From Sperchopsis tessellata (taxonomy: Eukaryota > Arthropoda > Insecta > Coleoptera > Hydrophilidae): DNA of 31,029 nucleotides. The stretch spans positions 1-31,029 of the forward strand of contig JAWQRN010000347.1 of NCBI GenBank assembly GCA_033557685.1, read 5' to 3'. The notes beneath the pieces are model-generated. The model did no database searches. It was not told where the DNA came from and saw nothing but the letters and a program-made list of their open reading frames with translations. Every line of letters begins with the position of its first letter. The first letter of the stretch is position 1. Shown here in pieces: positions 1 through 9,026 of the stretch. Made by a program: the position numbers and the translations under genes.

Positions 1-46
<46 letters not shown>
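1..46. repeat. (AT)n microsatellite
   Basis: This is a perfect AT dinucleotide tract that begins at the window edge, so its full length is unknown. It lies just upstream of a LINE reverse-transcriptase fragment. Confidence 0.97.
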
Positions 47-49
<3 letters not shown>

Positions 50-50
<1 letters not shown>

Positions 51-292
51 TATACGTAATTTCTTTCCAGTTCTTTGAAATATTAAATACTATGTACGTC
101 GATGATACACAGATTTATAGCTCGTTTGCTGCACTTAACTGTATCTCAGATTAATGAAGATCTAGATCAACTTTTCTCACTTTCTGAATGACATTCTTTA
201 CAGATTAATCCATCAAAATCATAAATTATTTTATTTGGACGTTTTCCTCGATTGCTGGCAAGCAGAGATGTTGATATTTTTATTGGAGTTTG

Positions 293-341
<49 letters not shown>

Positions 342-760
342 ACATGTACTTTACATTCTACGCAGATCAATTGCCTTCAGTGATAAATACAAATTATCAC
401 AGTGGACCAATCCAGATATGAACGAAATATCTTGCAGTTTCTGCAGGATACCATATACAAGCCCCTAGTTATCAATCCAACAACCATGATAGGGAAGGTA
501 GTGTCATCTATATTTAGTTGAAGTATGTTTTGCGTCATAATTACCGCACACTTAAGATTGACGGATTCCCGAAGACCAATAAACGAGGAGTACTTCTACT
601 ACATATTGTCATTGCCAATGAGCCTACTGGTTCTCCAAATTTCTTACTTCTGAACTTAGACAGTTTATTGGAAGAGAATATTTATAATATCATTCTTACA
701 AAGAACGATCCACTTGTTTTATTCAATGTAATTTTCTGTTCATAAAGTTTCCTATTTATG
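50..760 (+). pseudogene. Jockey/CR1-like LINE ORF2 relic (reverse transcriptase and C-terminal region)
   Basis: This is the remnant of a non-LTR retrotransposon reverse transcriptase, which would copy its RNA at a nicked chromosomal site. The RT palm motif VDDTQIYSSF starts at about 95. After a frameshift near 148 the reading resumes as INEDLDQLFSLSE, then LQINPSKS and IILFGR, the usual order in Jockey and CR1 proteins, with in-frame stops between them. An (AT)n expansion at 296-340 interrupts the frame. A segment with ILRRSIAFSD at about 355-385 resembles the thumb region. An open stretch at 518-745 carries GSPNFLLLNLDSL and KNDPLVLFN, which resemble the C-terminal region of the same clade. 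The endonuclease domain is absent, perhaps beyond the window edge. The LINE assignment is firm for the first part and moderate for 340-760; the exact clade is uncertain. Confidence 0.68.
296..340. repeat. (AT)n microsatellite inside the LINE relic
   Basis: An AT dinucleotide run splits the RT palm part of the LINE relic from its thumb and C-terminal part. Read in other frames it gives a meaningless YIYIYI protein run. Confidence 0.95.
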
Positions 761-912
761 ATTATATTCAGATTATTCTCCATTAAGTAGTATTACAGTT
801 ATCAAGCTAAATTGCAATTGTATGAGGATGAAATACAAAGCTCTACTATCCTACGGCAATCTCGTCAAATGTTGCATTTGCCCATTTTCGTAAATGTTGA
901 CATTTTTTATTT

Positions 913-926
913 TTACTCAATAACCT
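913..926. repeat. Target-site duplication, left copy (14 bp)
   Basis: TTACTCAATAACCT lies immediately past the 3' end of the R1-clade fragment. An identical copy lies at 2168-2181, and the bases outside the 14-bp match differ on both sides. Confidence 0.85.
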
Positions 927-1267
927 TTTTTATATATAATGGACGTAGTCGGCGCACGCGGCTAACCAATCCAAAGGACCCCCTGAATAAGCCCAGCAAC
1001 ACGGAACTGTGGTGTGGCATTACTTCAAGTTGCTGGCTGCCTCCATCACGGGACGTCGTTGTTGATCGTTTGGACTCCCTACGTCCCCCATCCGCTTCCG
1101 CGATTTGGGGTTCGGACGATTTGTTAATTCTTTGTTATTTTATTTATTTTCACGCTGGCATGAGTGGCAGCGGCAGGACCGGGGCTAACGCTGCCACTCA
1201 TCTCTCTTCTTCCTTCCCATCACCAGGCTTACCATTCCGCTTATTGCCTCCCAATAGTGCCGTGATC

Positions 1268-1822
1268 TCAGCATATATCAATTATGCTCTCAGGTTCCAG
1301 AATACCTCCCGTCTCCATTTTCGCCCTGGTCCTCTCCGCATGCCATCTGGGACATCGAAATATGGTATGCTCAACGCTGTCCAGCTCGACCTCCACACAA
1401 TACATACACGTGTCCACATCCTCCCTCCTAATTTTGTATAGGTACTCTCGGAAGCATCCATGACCTGTGAGCACCTGGGATAGATGGTAGTTTACCCCCT
1501 CAAAGATCCTCTCCTCCCATGGCCTTATTGCTGGAATGAGTAGTTTCGTCCATGCTCCCTGCACTGCTCTGTCTTATTCCTCCTGCCATAAATCCAGACG
1601 TGCGGCAATACCCTCCTCAACTGTTGTCCTGTCTTGGTATCTCTCTATTATCTCCCTGACTAGTAGCTCCACCGAAGGGATGCCAGCGACTACCAGGGAC
1701 GCTACTCACGACAGCATCCTGTGCGCGCTAATAACTCTCAGCACCATCTTTCTCTGTACGGCCATTTAACTTTCTCATAATTCTCCAGCAATCCATTGCG
1801 CCGGCCCACACATCATAAAGTA
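1268..1822 (-). pseudogene. R1-clade LINE thumb and C-terminal zinc-knuckle region
   Basis: After frame changes near 1750-1820 the minus strand reads KMVLRVISAHRMLS and AGIPSVELLVREI, then through one stop into an open segment at 1564-1268. That segment contains WTKLLIPAIRPWEER, LTGHGCFREYL, and CMYC followed by HTIFRCPRW, a CCHC-like finger spaced as in the C-terminal domain of R1 proteins, a region thought to help bind template RNA or target DNA. The order thumb, connection, CCHC is collinear with the RT fragment upstream. It ends at a stop near 1268, followed by GC-rich 3' untranslated sequence. Confidence 0.85.
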
Positions 1823-2143
1823 TTACAGAATGCGCCACAGATCACAAAACCCTCCTCTCACTCCCTGCGGCTGTCCTTTTTTCAGTGCACCATCATAGTG
1901 GACGTTCCAAAAGGTTGGACCGAGAACCGAACCCTGCGGAGCTGCGCCCCGGTCAGTCAGCTCGTCCAATGTTAACTGCCACGAAGCCTCGTTAAAAGCG
2001 TTACGCACATCCAGCAACATCAATACACACAACTTTTTGTGTCTGTACGTGCAGCTTCTGGCTTCTGCCGCGATGTCCAAAACGGCCTTTACTGGATCAA
2101 TCGCGCGGCGTCCCTTCCTAAACCCATGCTGGTTTTCTGACAA
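1823..2143 (-). pseudogene. R1-clade reverse transcriptase fragment
   Basis: Minus-strand translation gives SENQHGFRKGRRAIDPVKAV near the start, then LMLLDVRNAFNEASW (finger and first catalytic Asp region), then APQGSVLGPTFWNVHYDG (palm), all typical of R1-group reverse transcriptases. The stretch that normally separates NAFNEASW from the PQGS motif is nearly all missing. The sequence then goes from the QPQGVR motif directly into unrelated codons where the catalytic ADD box should be. The gene is therefore a 5'-truncated copy with at least two internal deletions and cannot encode an active polymerase. The plus-strand open frames across this region are antisense. Confidence 0.85.
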
Positions 2144-2167
2144 ACCGCCGCACCTGTCAATTCCTTG

Positions 2168-2181
2168 TTACTCAATAACCT
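2168..2181. repeat. Target-site duplication, right copy (14 bp)
   Basis: A perfect repeat of the 14 bp at 913-926. It lies directly upstream of the truncated 5' end of the minus-strand R1-clade copy. Confidence 0.85.
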
Positions 2182-2564
2182 AATAGTGGTATGTATGCAT
2201 AACTCGTATTATAATATAGAAATAATCTTATTCGTATATCCACTGGAATTTCGTTTCTTTGCAAGTAAAATTTTTAACAAGACTACATATACACAAAATG
2301 CACTAGTGACTAGTCTTTCACCACATTATATGTACAGGGATGTTGTTTCAGGGTTAAGATTTGATTTAAATTAAACACATATTTGGGCTACCAGTTTTCT
2401 TAAACCGTACTTTTGTTTGTTTCGAGAAGTGTATGTTTTCATTAGAATATTTTCAAGACTTTTAGTGATTTAATTTGTTCTAGTTTAGATATTTCCTGTT
2501 GATAAACTCACATGTCTAAAGTACATAAAATCTCTCATCCAACTATGTGAAATTGAAAGTAGTG

Positions 2565-2790
2565 CGGTAATCGGGCTACTGAAGATGGGAATGTTATTGC
2601 TCAAATTTATGATTTGAGAAGTGGAATGAACATGGTACAGATCGTAGTTAGAAGAAGACACAAAAACGAAGCTGGCATTCAGGACGTCCTCGAAGAATAA
2701 CAAATCCTCAGAATCGCTGTCTTAGACTCTTACCTCCGACCTTTTCCTGAGCAGTTGCGTACAAATAGTTTGCAGAAGAGAGGTGATTAT
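2565..2790 (+). pseudogene. Tc1-like transposase N-terminal fragment
   Basis: The plus strand carries a broken helix-turn-helix-like segment. One frame reads VIGLLKMGM near 2570-2600. Another reads FEKWNEHG, then SGRPRRITNPQNRCLRLL at about 2675-2730, which matches the GRPR hook and the second paired-like domain seen in Tc1-family transposases. Stops and frame changes occur throughout and no catalytic DDE region follows. The fragment is short and diverged, so the family is likely but not secure. Confidence 0.45.
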
Positions 2791-4290
2791 TAACTGTCTA
2801 ACACAATTGCCAAAAATTGCAATGAGATTTGAAATTAAACGAGGTTGATTTTAGTAATAAGTTAAATTTTGGGAATAAATGAAGGTAGTACAAAAGTAAG
2901 ACGACACCATGGAAAAAATTACTAAGGAACATTTTCAAGCATCGTTATATATTCAAAGTTATCATTTAATAGACATTTACAAAACCTGGAGGCTTTTCGC
3001 CTTCAAATAGATCTTGCATAGAATGAAATGGCTCAAGAAGACAGTAGTCACCTCTTCAGATCCATATCTAGTGGAATTATCGATAGTGCAGCTAATCGGT
3101 GTAGTCCCACGTATTATACGTATTATTTGTAACTATTTTATTAATTTGGTACTTTAATAATTTATTTTGCTTTGTTACACTAAATTTATTTGAAAAGATA
3201 GTTTTATACAGTAAAACTGGGAAATAATCGCCATCGTGTGTACTATTAACTTAATATGAAGATGTATATTATTAATATACGAGAAAGGCGAACATTTATA
3301 TCTTCTACATAGTTCATGTATTCACTTTGATAGCACACTTCAGCTTTGAAAAAGAGCTATATATACTCACTGGCAAAGCAGAAAAAAGTATCCTATAACA
3401 ATTATTATTCCGTATATACTGTTATTATTATTGTCAATTAAATGAAGTTTAAAAATGCCACTAATGGAATTTGAGACATTTAAAATAAAATATAACGAAA
3501 GTTTTGCAAGTGAATGCCGTTAAAACGAAAAAATAAAACAAGTCTCCTAACTTATAGCACAGTTAGCAGGACTCTTTAGCTAATTCTCTCTATTCGTCAA
3601 CACCATCCCTTCGATTTTTTACAATTGTTCTGCTGTTTATTTCGTCCCATTCACAGCAATTCTTACTATGTTGCTCTCCATTATTCCCTAGTACTCAACG
3701 AAACACTTTGCCAATATAGTGGCTATAGAAGCGTCTTCTGCAGATTTTGGTTTATATTTGAAAAACTTGGATGTAGTATTGCTAAAATTATTTAATATTC
3801 GTTCTATTTTTCCTATAAATTTTTATGACACAGCGAGTATTGAGTAATGTATTGTAGTATAACTTAAAATATAATAATTGCAAGAATACATTTGATTTGT
3901 AAAATTTAAAATATATATGTTCATAGCCATAGCTAAATACTAACAACCCTTAAAAACTAGGAGTACCATGTGTACAAAACTATCTAAAGGATCTTTCTTC
4001 GTTTTTCGTACTCAGAAACGTAAATAGTTGTCATTGAAATATGTTCTCCGAGAGATAACTACTTTTTTTTTAGGTCTACCGTTGCAGGTGTGCTCTCAAA
4101 AGTGCTTATTATCGTCTGAATATAAATCACCCATTATCCGAATTTTATATTCATTGATTTGTCTTCTAGTAACTGATATTCCGATGGACTGCGGCTCTTC
4201 GCTGAGATGTGGTAGAGGATTTCGGCAAAAAGCGAATGTGTATTCTTTCGGCTGTGTTCTTCCTTATGACTGAGATGATTCCGGCAAAGT
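2791..4290. other. AT-rich stretch without recognisable genes
   Basis: I see only short, stop-rich reading frames here. No transposase, polymerase or structural RNA signature was recognised. A 70-81-residue frame on either strand at 4028-4337 has no known motif; its lower part may be 3' sequence of the neighbouring PLE. Confidence 0.5.
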
Positions 4291-4299
4291 TCCAATGGG

Positions 4300-4660
4300 G
4301 ATTTTTCTGGCTGGCCGGGCTTGGATAGTGTATTCATCCAAGAAAATGCAAGGGGCTAACCGTTTAATTAATTTAGATTTTCCGGATATTTATGTATTGC
4401 AATAGATTCCGTTTTCATTCTGCATAAATAATTAGGAGACTGGGAGAGGAACTTTATGTTCTTGAGAATAATAGATAGCCTGATTCCAATTTATGCTCCG
4501 CTAATGGGGATAATGTAAATTGTTTGAGATGGATTTGCGTTCATGCCCTCTGTAGCGAGTAGATATCATTATTTTGTCTGATCTATATACATGAAGTCAC
4601 ACGTACATAGAGTTCTGTATAATTTGATGGACTGCAGGGAAACTTAATCATTTGAAGATA
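4300..4660 (-). pseudogene. Penelope-like GIY-YIG endonuclease remnant
   Basis: Downstream of the RT piece on the minus strand, one frame reads LYRTLCTCDFMYIDQTK at about 4575-4626. This fits the GVYxIxCxCGxxYIGQT start of the PLE endonuclease, with the second Gly of YIG changed to Asp. TRYRGHER follows shortly after, and SIAIHKYPENLN near 4375-4410 matches the conserved C-terminal tail. Frameshifts separate the pieces. The GIY-YIG domain normally nicks DNA to start reverse transcription; this copy has lost key residues. Confidence 0.68.
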
Positions 4661-4782
4661 TAAAGATGTCGCTGATTTGCACCAAAAGGCACAAAATATT
4701 TTTGATAGTATGTTTATGAATAACTATGCTATCTTCTCGATTGTGTTCTGCACGTACTACAATTATACATGCCCAATAACAT

Positions 4783-5168
4783 TCAACTTCTGGATAGGCG
4801 GAATGGGATTTTTAAAATCCTAGACGACCCTCTGTATAAAGGAAAAGTTTTATCCGTTGAAAATAAGCGAATTTTTAATCTTACTAAGTTCTTTCGATAC
4901 ATTTTTTTTTGAGACTGAAAGCTCTGTAGATCTTGGTGTGAAGATAAGGCATATAGGTACCTATTAGTGTGTGTGGGTTTGCGATAAATTGAGTGGCTCA
5001 TCGTGCCGTTAGAAAGCCTTTCAACTCGAACTTCCAAGAAGGGAAGTGCACCAGAATGTCAACTTCCATCCTAAATTGAATATCGGTGTGGACACTAATG
5101 CGTTTGATAAAGTTACCAAAAGTCTCCAAGTCACTCACATACTTAAACCTATATTTCTGTTTCAGAGG
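4783..5168 (-). pseudogene. Penelope-like reverse transcriptase, C-terminal part
   Basis: Minus-strand translation gives KYRFKYVSDLETFGNFIKRI, then VHTDIQFRMEVD, collinear with the PLE palm-to-thumb region. A frameshift near 5045 is followed by LPFLEVRVERLSNG and HSIYRKPTHTNRYLYALSSH, a hallmark motif of the family. The YxDD catalytic box that should lie within the first segment has been deleted: the sequence passes from RFKYV straight to the helix that normally follows it. The copy is truncated upstream and cannot be active. Confidence 0.82.
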
Positions 5169-5169
5169 A

Positions 5170-6374
5170 GAAAAAGATGGTTAGATATATATAACGAGAA
5201 AGAGAGATAAAGCAATTAGAGATAATGGATGGTATAGCTAATTGATAGAAAAATAGACATATATATTTTACATCCTCAATTGGGATATATTGTACATAAA
5301 CCAAGCCTAAAGGATACATTACAATCTTATTTCTGCTGGATGACGTTTATTAAAAGAACATATTTCCAAAATATTCATGCACATCAAAATCCCTTGTTGG
5401 CCTTTATGTTGAGAGATACTTTTTATTTAATTCGGTGGTATAATCTATCATTTTTCAAGTTAGATTAATATGCCGTTAAAAGGATAAACTTAATTTCAAT
5501 TTGTATGGACGAATGAGTGATTGAGAGATATGTAAAATCAGAGAGCTAAAGATCCTAGCAAATGTAGTGCTAAGTTCAGTATCTTTCTAAACTAGATCAT
5601 CAGGTGGAATGGTGAAGAAAAGATTAAAATATAGGAGAAAGGTATAAATAAATTGTATACAGTTTTTTTATAACTAATACAAATTTAATATGGAAGGTAT
5701 ACTATAAATGTAACATTTTGATTACTTTAGATCAATAAAAAATGTACATTGCTTCTGCTGATTTAATAGAAAAATAGTTATACACTGGTAGCCCTTCATA
5801 ATTTTTCAGTGAATAGGTAGGGAATAGATTCACCTTATCCTCATGTGATTCTAAAATTGTGGGTTTATTACTAATCGATTTGATATCTACATTTACATTT
5901 TTAAAGCTTGGAAGCATTGTCACTGATCCTATACTAGTTTTATCGTTAGTCGCTGTTTTGATATTTGCAAATGTGGTTTTGTTTACATTTAAAAAGTCTT
6001 AAAATAACAAACTTTAAGAATTATATTTTATCTAGTTTACGTAGATTGAATTAAAATACTGAACACTTGGTTAAACTTGGAAAATCTAAGTCTAAGCTAT
6101 AAGCTGTAGAAGAATAGTTACTTATATGCTAAGAACAACGTTAGAGCATGATATACTCTTTGGTACAGGCATGTGCATTTTAACTTTGTATGAATTATCT
6201 TCTATTCATGGTTTTATTCCAAAAATACAGTTTTATTCTGTATACTATAAGATGACAATCTTCGTTATTATTGGTGCTACGAAATTGACTAAATAGGGAA
6301 TGTTCTGTGTTCATTATGCCAAATTTAAACTCTTAGTTAGCAAATATTTGATAAATAAATTTTATTTCCATATT
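5170..6374. other. AT-rich stretch without recognisable genes
   Basis: Only short open frames are present, none with a motif I recognise, including a 62-residue plus-strand frame at 5280-5468 and a 63-residue minus-strand frame at 5732-5923. A purine-rich stretch lies near 5190-5225. Confidence 0.5.
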
Positions 6375-6580
6375 GATAATTTTGATAAAATAGTTTTCCA
6401 TGAGGAAGCGAGAGGTATCCCATTATCGGATTTAGATTTTCCGGATGCTTACATATTTCAATGGACCCTCTTATTTTTTTAGGAAAGTAGAGACTTGTTG
6501 AGAATTTGTATGCCCTTAAAGATAATACCATGGCCTGTTTCTGATTTATGTTCTGCTAATGGAGATATAGAAAACTGTTT
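6375..6580 (-). pseudogene. Penelope-like element C-terminal fragment (left arm)
   Basis: Minus-strand translation contains STSLYFPKKIRGSIEICKHP followed by ENLN and GYLSLPHGK, the conserved end of PLE proteins after the GIY-YIG domain. No upstream RT is attached: the copy begins at the centre of the inverted repeat. It is shorter than 70 residues and non-functional on its own. Confidence 0.78.
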
Positions 6581-6782
6581 GATACATGTTTGCCAATTGA
6601 GAACACGAAAGGGAAACCTGTCTCAAACAGATTTCTATATCTCCATTAGTAGAACGCTAATTGGAAACAGGCCAAAGAAAAGTAAGAGAGTCCATTGAAA
6701 TATATAAGCATCCGGAAAATCTGAATCGCAGTAATGGGATACCTCTAGCTTCCTCTTGGAAAACTATCTTATCAAAATTACC
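6375..6782. repeat. Long inverted repeat made of two head-to-head PLE 3' ends
   Basis: The left arm (about 6375-6591) and right arm (about 6614-6782) are reverse complements with scattered mismatches, separated by a loop of about 22 bp. Both arms encode the PLE C-terminal region, the left arm on the minus strand and the right arm on the plus strand, each reading outward. The left arm is longer because the right arm lacks a block of about 48 bp (roughly 6482-6530 in left-arm coordinates). If transcribed, the unit would fold into a long hairpin. Confidence 0.85.
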
Positions 6783-6790
6783 AAGTTCCG
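6614..6790 (+). pseudogene. Penelope-like element C-terminal fragment (right arm)
   Basis: Plus-strand translation gives SPLVER, a stop, LETGQR, then KVRESIEIYKHP followed by ENLNRSNG. This is the same PLE end as the left arm with an internal deletion of about 16 codons. A PLE terminal sequence follows on the same strand at 6900-7150, so this arm probably keeps the genuine 3' end of the element. Confidence 0.78.
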
Positions 6791-6899
6791 CAAGAGATAC
6801 ACCCCGCCGACATCCTGTCGTCCAATAAGATAGCGACGCACCGGCCATCAATAAAAAATCTACGTTCTAAATTAAGAAGGTTTCGTATTGGTGCCCGAC

Positions 6900-7155
6900 C
6901 ACGCCATATATATATTAGTTGGTAAACTACAAAAATCCATTTATTTCTTAACTATCACTTGTGAGAGCCACATGTTATTCTATTAATAGCACTTTTTAGA
7001 GCTGGTCGGCACCTACATCTAGAACTTTTCAGACCTTCGTAGCAATCTATCACTTTTAAGAGCTACATGTTTTGATAATGTCCCCTGCAACGGTGGACAA
7101 AGGCATAGGCAAAAACAAAAGTCAACACACGTTTATCTTCGAAAAACCTGAAGAA
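6900..7155 (+). mobile_element. PLE terminal region (pLTR-like) with about 33-bp hairpin repeats, copy 1
   Basis: This untranslated stretch follows the right-arm PLE C-terminus. It holds four degenerate units containing an AGAGC-type core at about 6964, 6998, 7031 and 7059. Next comes TGTCCCCTGCAACGGTGGAC and then GGCAAAAACAAAAGTCAAC, ending near CTTCGAAAAACCTGAAG. The same modules in the same order occur on the minus strand at 16811-17024. Equating it with a PLE terminal repeat is inference from its position after the PLE C-terminus. Confidence 0.7.
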
Positions 7156-8605
7156 GTATAACATCACATTATTAAAAAAAAACAGCTATTTTAAAACTTC
7201 TAAATTAAATTTAGCGACCATTTAAAACGTAGTAGTTGAGGACTTAGAAAAGAGATAAAAAAAAAAACATCTTAAAAATCTTAATTTTCTTCATATAAAA
7301 TAATTACGGTTGTAAAAATTAAATGTTAAAAATATTTGTTTTATTAGTAGCTTGTAAGCAAATGTTTAATTTTCCCATGTAAATGAATATACGCTGTTAT
7401 TCCATACTTATTTGGACATACCGTAATATTTTATCTATTTTATTTATAACTAGTATACCAATAGAACAACAGGGAATGAAATTATCGGTTTCGAGAAACT
7501 ATTTTAGAAATTTCAGTTGAAAAATAAAATTGGAATACAGAGCCGCTCTTATTTAATTTTATACGCTGGTCCTTATCAACTGTGTAAGAGATCTGATAAT
7601 GTTAGAAAAAGGAACGCCAGTAGATGAAGTATATCCGAAATGATGTTTTCCATTTGACTCATAAAAATGGGGCGTATAGAAAAATTATTAGTTTCAACAA
7701 CCTATTATAAACTAAGCAAAAGGACAAATATTAGAGCCCTAAGCAATTCTAGCAAATAAACAAAATAATGATTAACGATAACGATTTCACGTAGACCTTA
7801 CGGCCGTAGAAACAAGAGCAATAAATCGAACAATATTTGTGAAAAACCAAACAATGATAGAAATATTTGTATTATTAACATCAATCCCAGATTTTCAAAA
7901 ACTAAATATATAAGATGGAAAAATCCTGGAATATTTACTGAACTGATATATTTTAGAAAAATCGCGAGAAATTGATTGATGATAGAAACTGCGTAAATTT
8001 TAGTAATAAACCTGACTTAAAATAGGACACACTTTGTTGCATAGAAGATATGATACTTTTCTATATTTCCTCATGAGAAATTTCGTAGAAACGGCTAGTT
8101 GTGAAGAGCAAGTGACTTGAAATAATTTTATGTATTATCGTTTTACATTGTATGTAGAATTTACACTGGTTTACATATAGACGGCTGTCTAATGTACGTG
8201 TTTCGTGATCTGGTTCTTTTTAGTTGAAGGGGATACGTATACTTCTCATTATAACATTTAAATTAGGAAATGTTCGCTAGTAAATTCTGATATATGGTTT
8301 ATTTTCTTGTAAATGGGCAATCTGAGCCATATTGAATTATTATAGTATTATAGAAATCTTCTTGGGTAGTTGGTGGGATATAGGATAGAAGAATGCTAGG
8401 AATTTTAATGGAAAACAGAAGGATATATACGCAGTGATTGGTTGGTGTCTTGTGTGAGTGTCCCGGATACAATTTCGTGTTATTTATGTGGTCTCCTGAG
8501 TAAAATAATGTTAATAACTATAGAGCACACCAGAGTGATAGGTAATGGAGTATCAAGGGCTTCGAGAGGCGAACTTCGATCAATTTATAAAGTTTATTTC
8601 ACATA
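7156..8605. other. AT-rich stretch without recognisable genes
   Basis: No coding motif was recognised. A 72-residue plus-strand frame at 8442-8660 runs into the Tigger terminal sequence and has no family signature. Confidence 0.5.
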
Positions 8606-8656
8606 CAGTAGCTTCCCGATTTACGTAATATGGGACTTACGTAAATTCGCAGTTAC
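8606..8656 (+). repeat. Candidate left terminal inverted repeat of the Tigger element
   Basis: CAGTAG follows a TA dinucleotide at 8604-8605. The next 50 bp contain two TTACGTAA words. A matching right end near 11020-11045 shares only part of this sequence, so the terminal repeat call is tentative. Confidence 0.45.
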
Positions 8657-9026
8657 ATAATAAATCCCGAAATTACAACTGCTATCGCCTATGATGGGGC
8701 TTTTGAGTCTTTGATATTCATTGCAATATGACGACATAATATTAACTAGACTCGGCATTTACAGTAAATGTAACGATTAGTAGCAGGCAGTGACAGGTTA
8801 CCGGTAAACACCGAGAGCAGCAGAAGGCAAGTGCGCAAAAGTCGTAACATTCAAACTGAAACCTACCAATTAGAAAAAAAGTGTCCGTAAAACGTTTCTC
8901 CTTTTCCCGACACATACTTCTTGCATTCAAACAGTATTCGTGATTGTCGAGTCTAGTATGTAATATTACGTCGTTGGCAGCCACTTGTTTATCACCGTTA
9001 GTGTTCGTTGTTTAAGTACCCTCAAA

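Larger units (their letters stand above)
927..2167 (-). mobile_element. 5'-truncated R1-clade non-LTR retrotransposon with 14-bp TSD
   Basis: This 1.24-kb minus-strand insertion is clearly richer in GC than its surroundings. Its 5' end (at 2167) begins inside the reverse transcriptase. Its 3' end (at 927) finishes in a short A/T-rich tail, TATATATAAAAA. It contains part of the RT, a degenerate thumb region, the R1-type C-terminal cysteine/histidine domain and roughly 300 bp of 3' untranslated sequence. The flanking 14-bp direct repeat marks the insertion boundaries. R1 elements of insects are known to make 14-bp duplications in 28S rDNA, but the flanks here are AT-rich and do not look like rDNA. 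Clade assignment rests on protein motifs read by eye. Confidence 0.85.
4290..5168 (-). mobile_element. Penelope-like element relic (RT plus GIY-YIG region)
   Basis: Minus-strand motifs fall in the order of a Penelope-like element. The end of the RT palm and the thumb lie at 5168-4783, a cysteine-rich GIY-YIG-like start lies near 4575-4626, and the conserved C-terminal HPENLN segment lies near 4370-4400. Short stretches resemble the inverted PLE copies at 6375-6782, so these probably belong to one family. Both ends are diffuse. Penelope-like elements combine an RT related to telomerase with a GIY-YIG endonuclease. Confidence 0.75.

Noticed and set aside
235..468. Plus-strand frame with a YIYIYI run as a transmembrane protein.
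   Set aside because: The run is the translation of an (AT)n microsatellite; the flanking codons belong to the LINE relic.
812..1441. The longest open frame of the window, 209 residues on the plus strand.
   Set aside because: It is mostly antisense to the R1-clade C-terminal and 3' untranslated sequence, and its start lies in unrelated flanking DNA across the target-site duplication. GC-rich antisense sequence explains the lack of stops.
1536..1769. Plus-strand 77-residue Ser/Thr-rich frame.
   Set aside because: It is antisense to the R1 thumb and connection region, which has clear family motifs on the minus strand.
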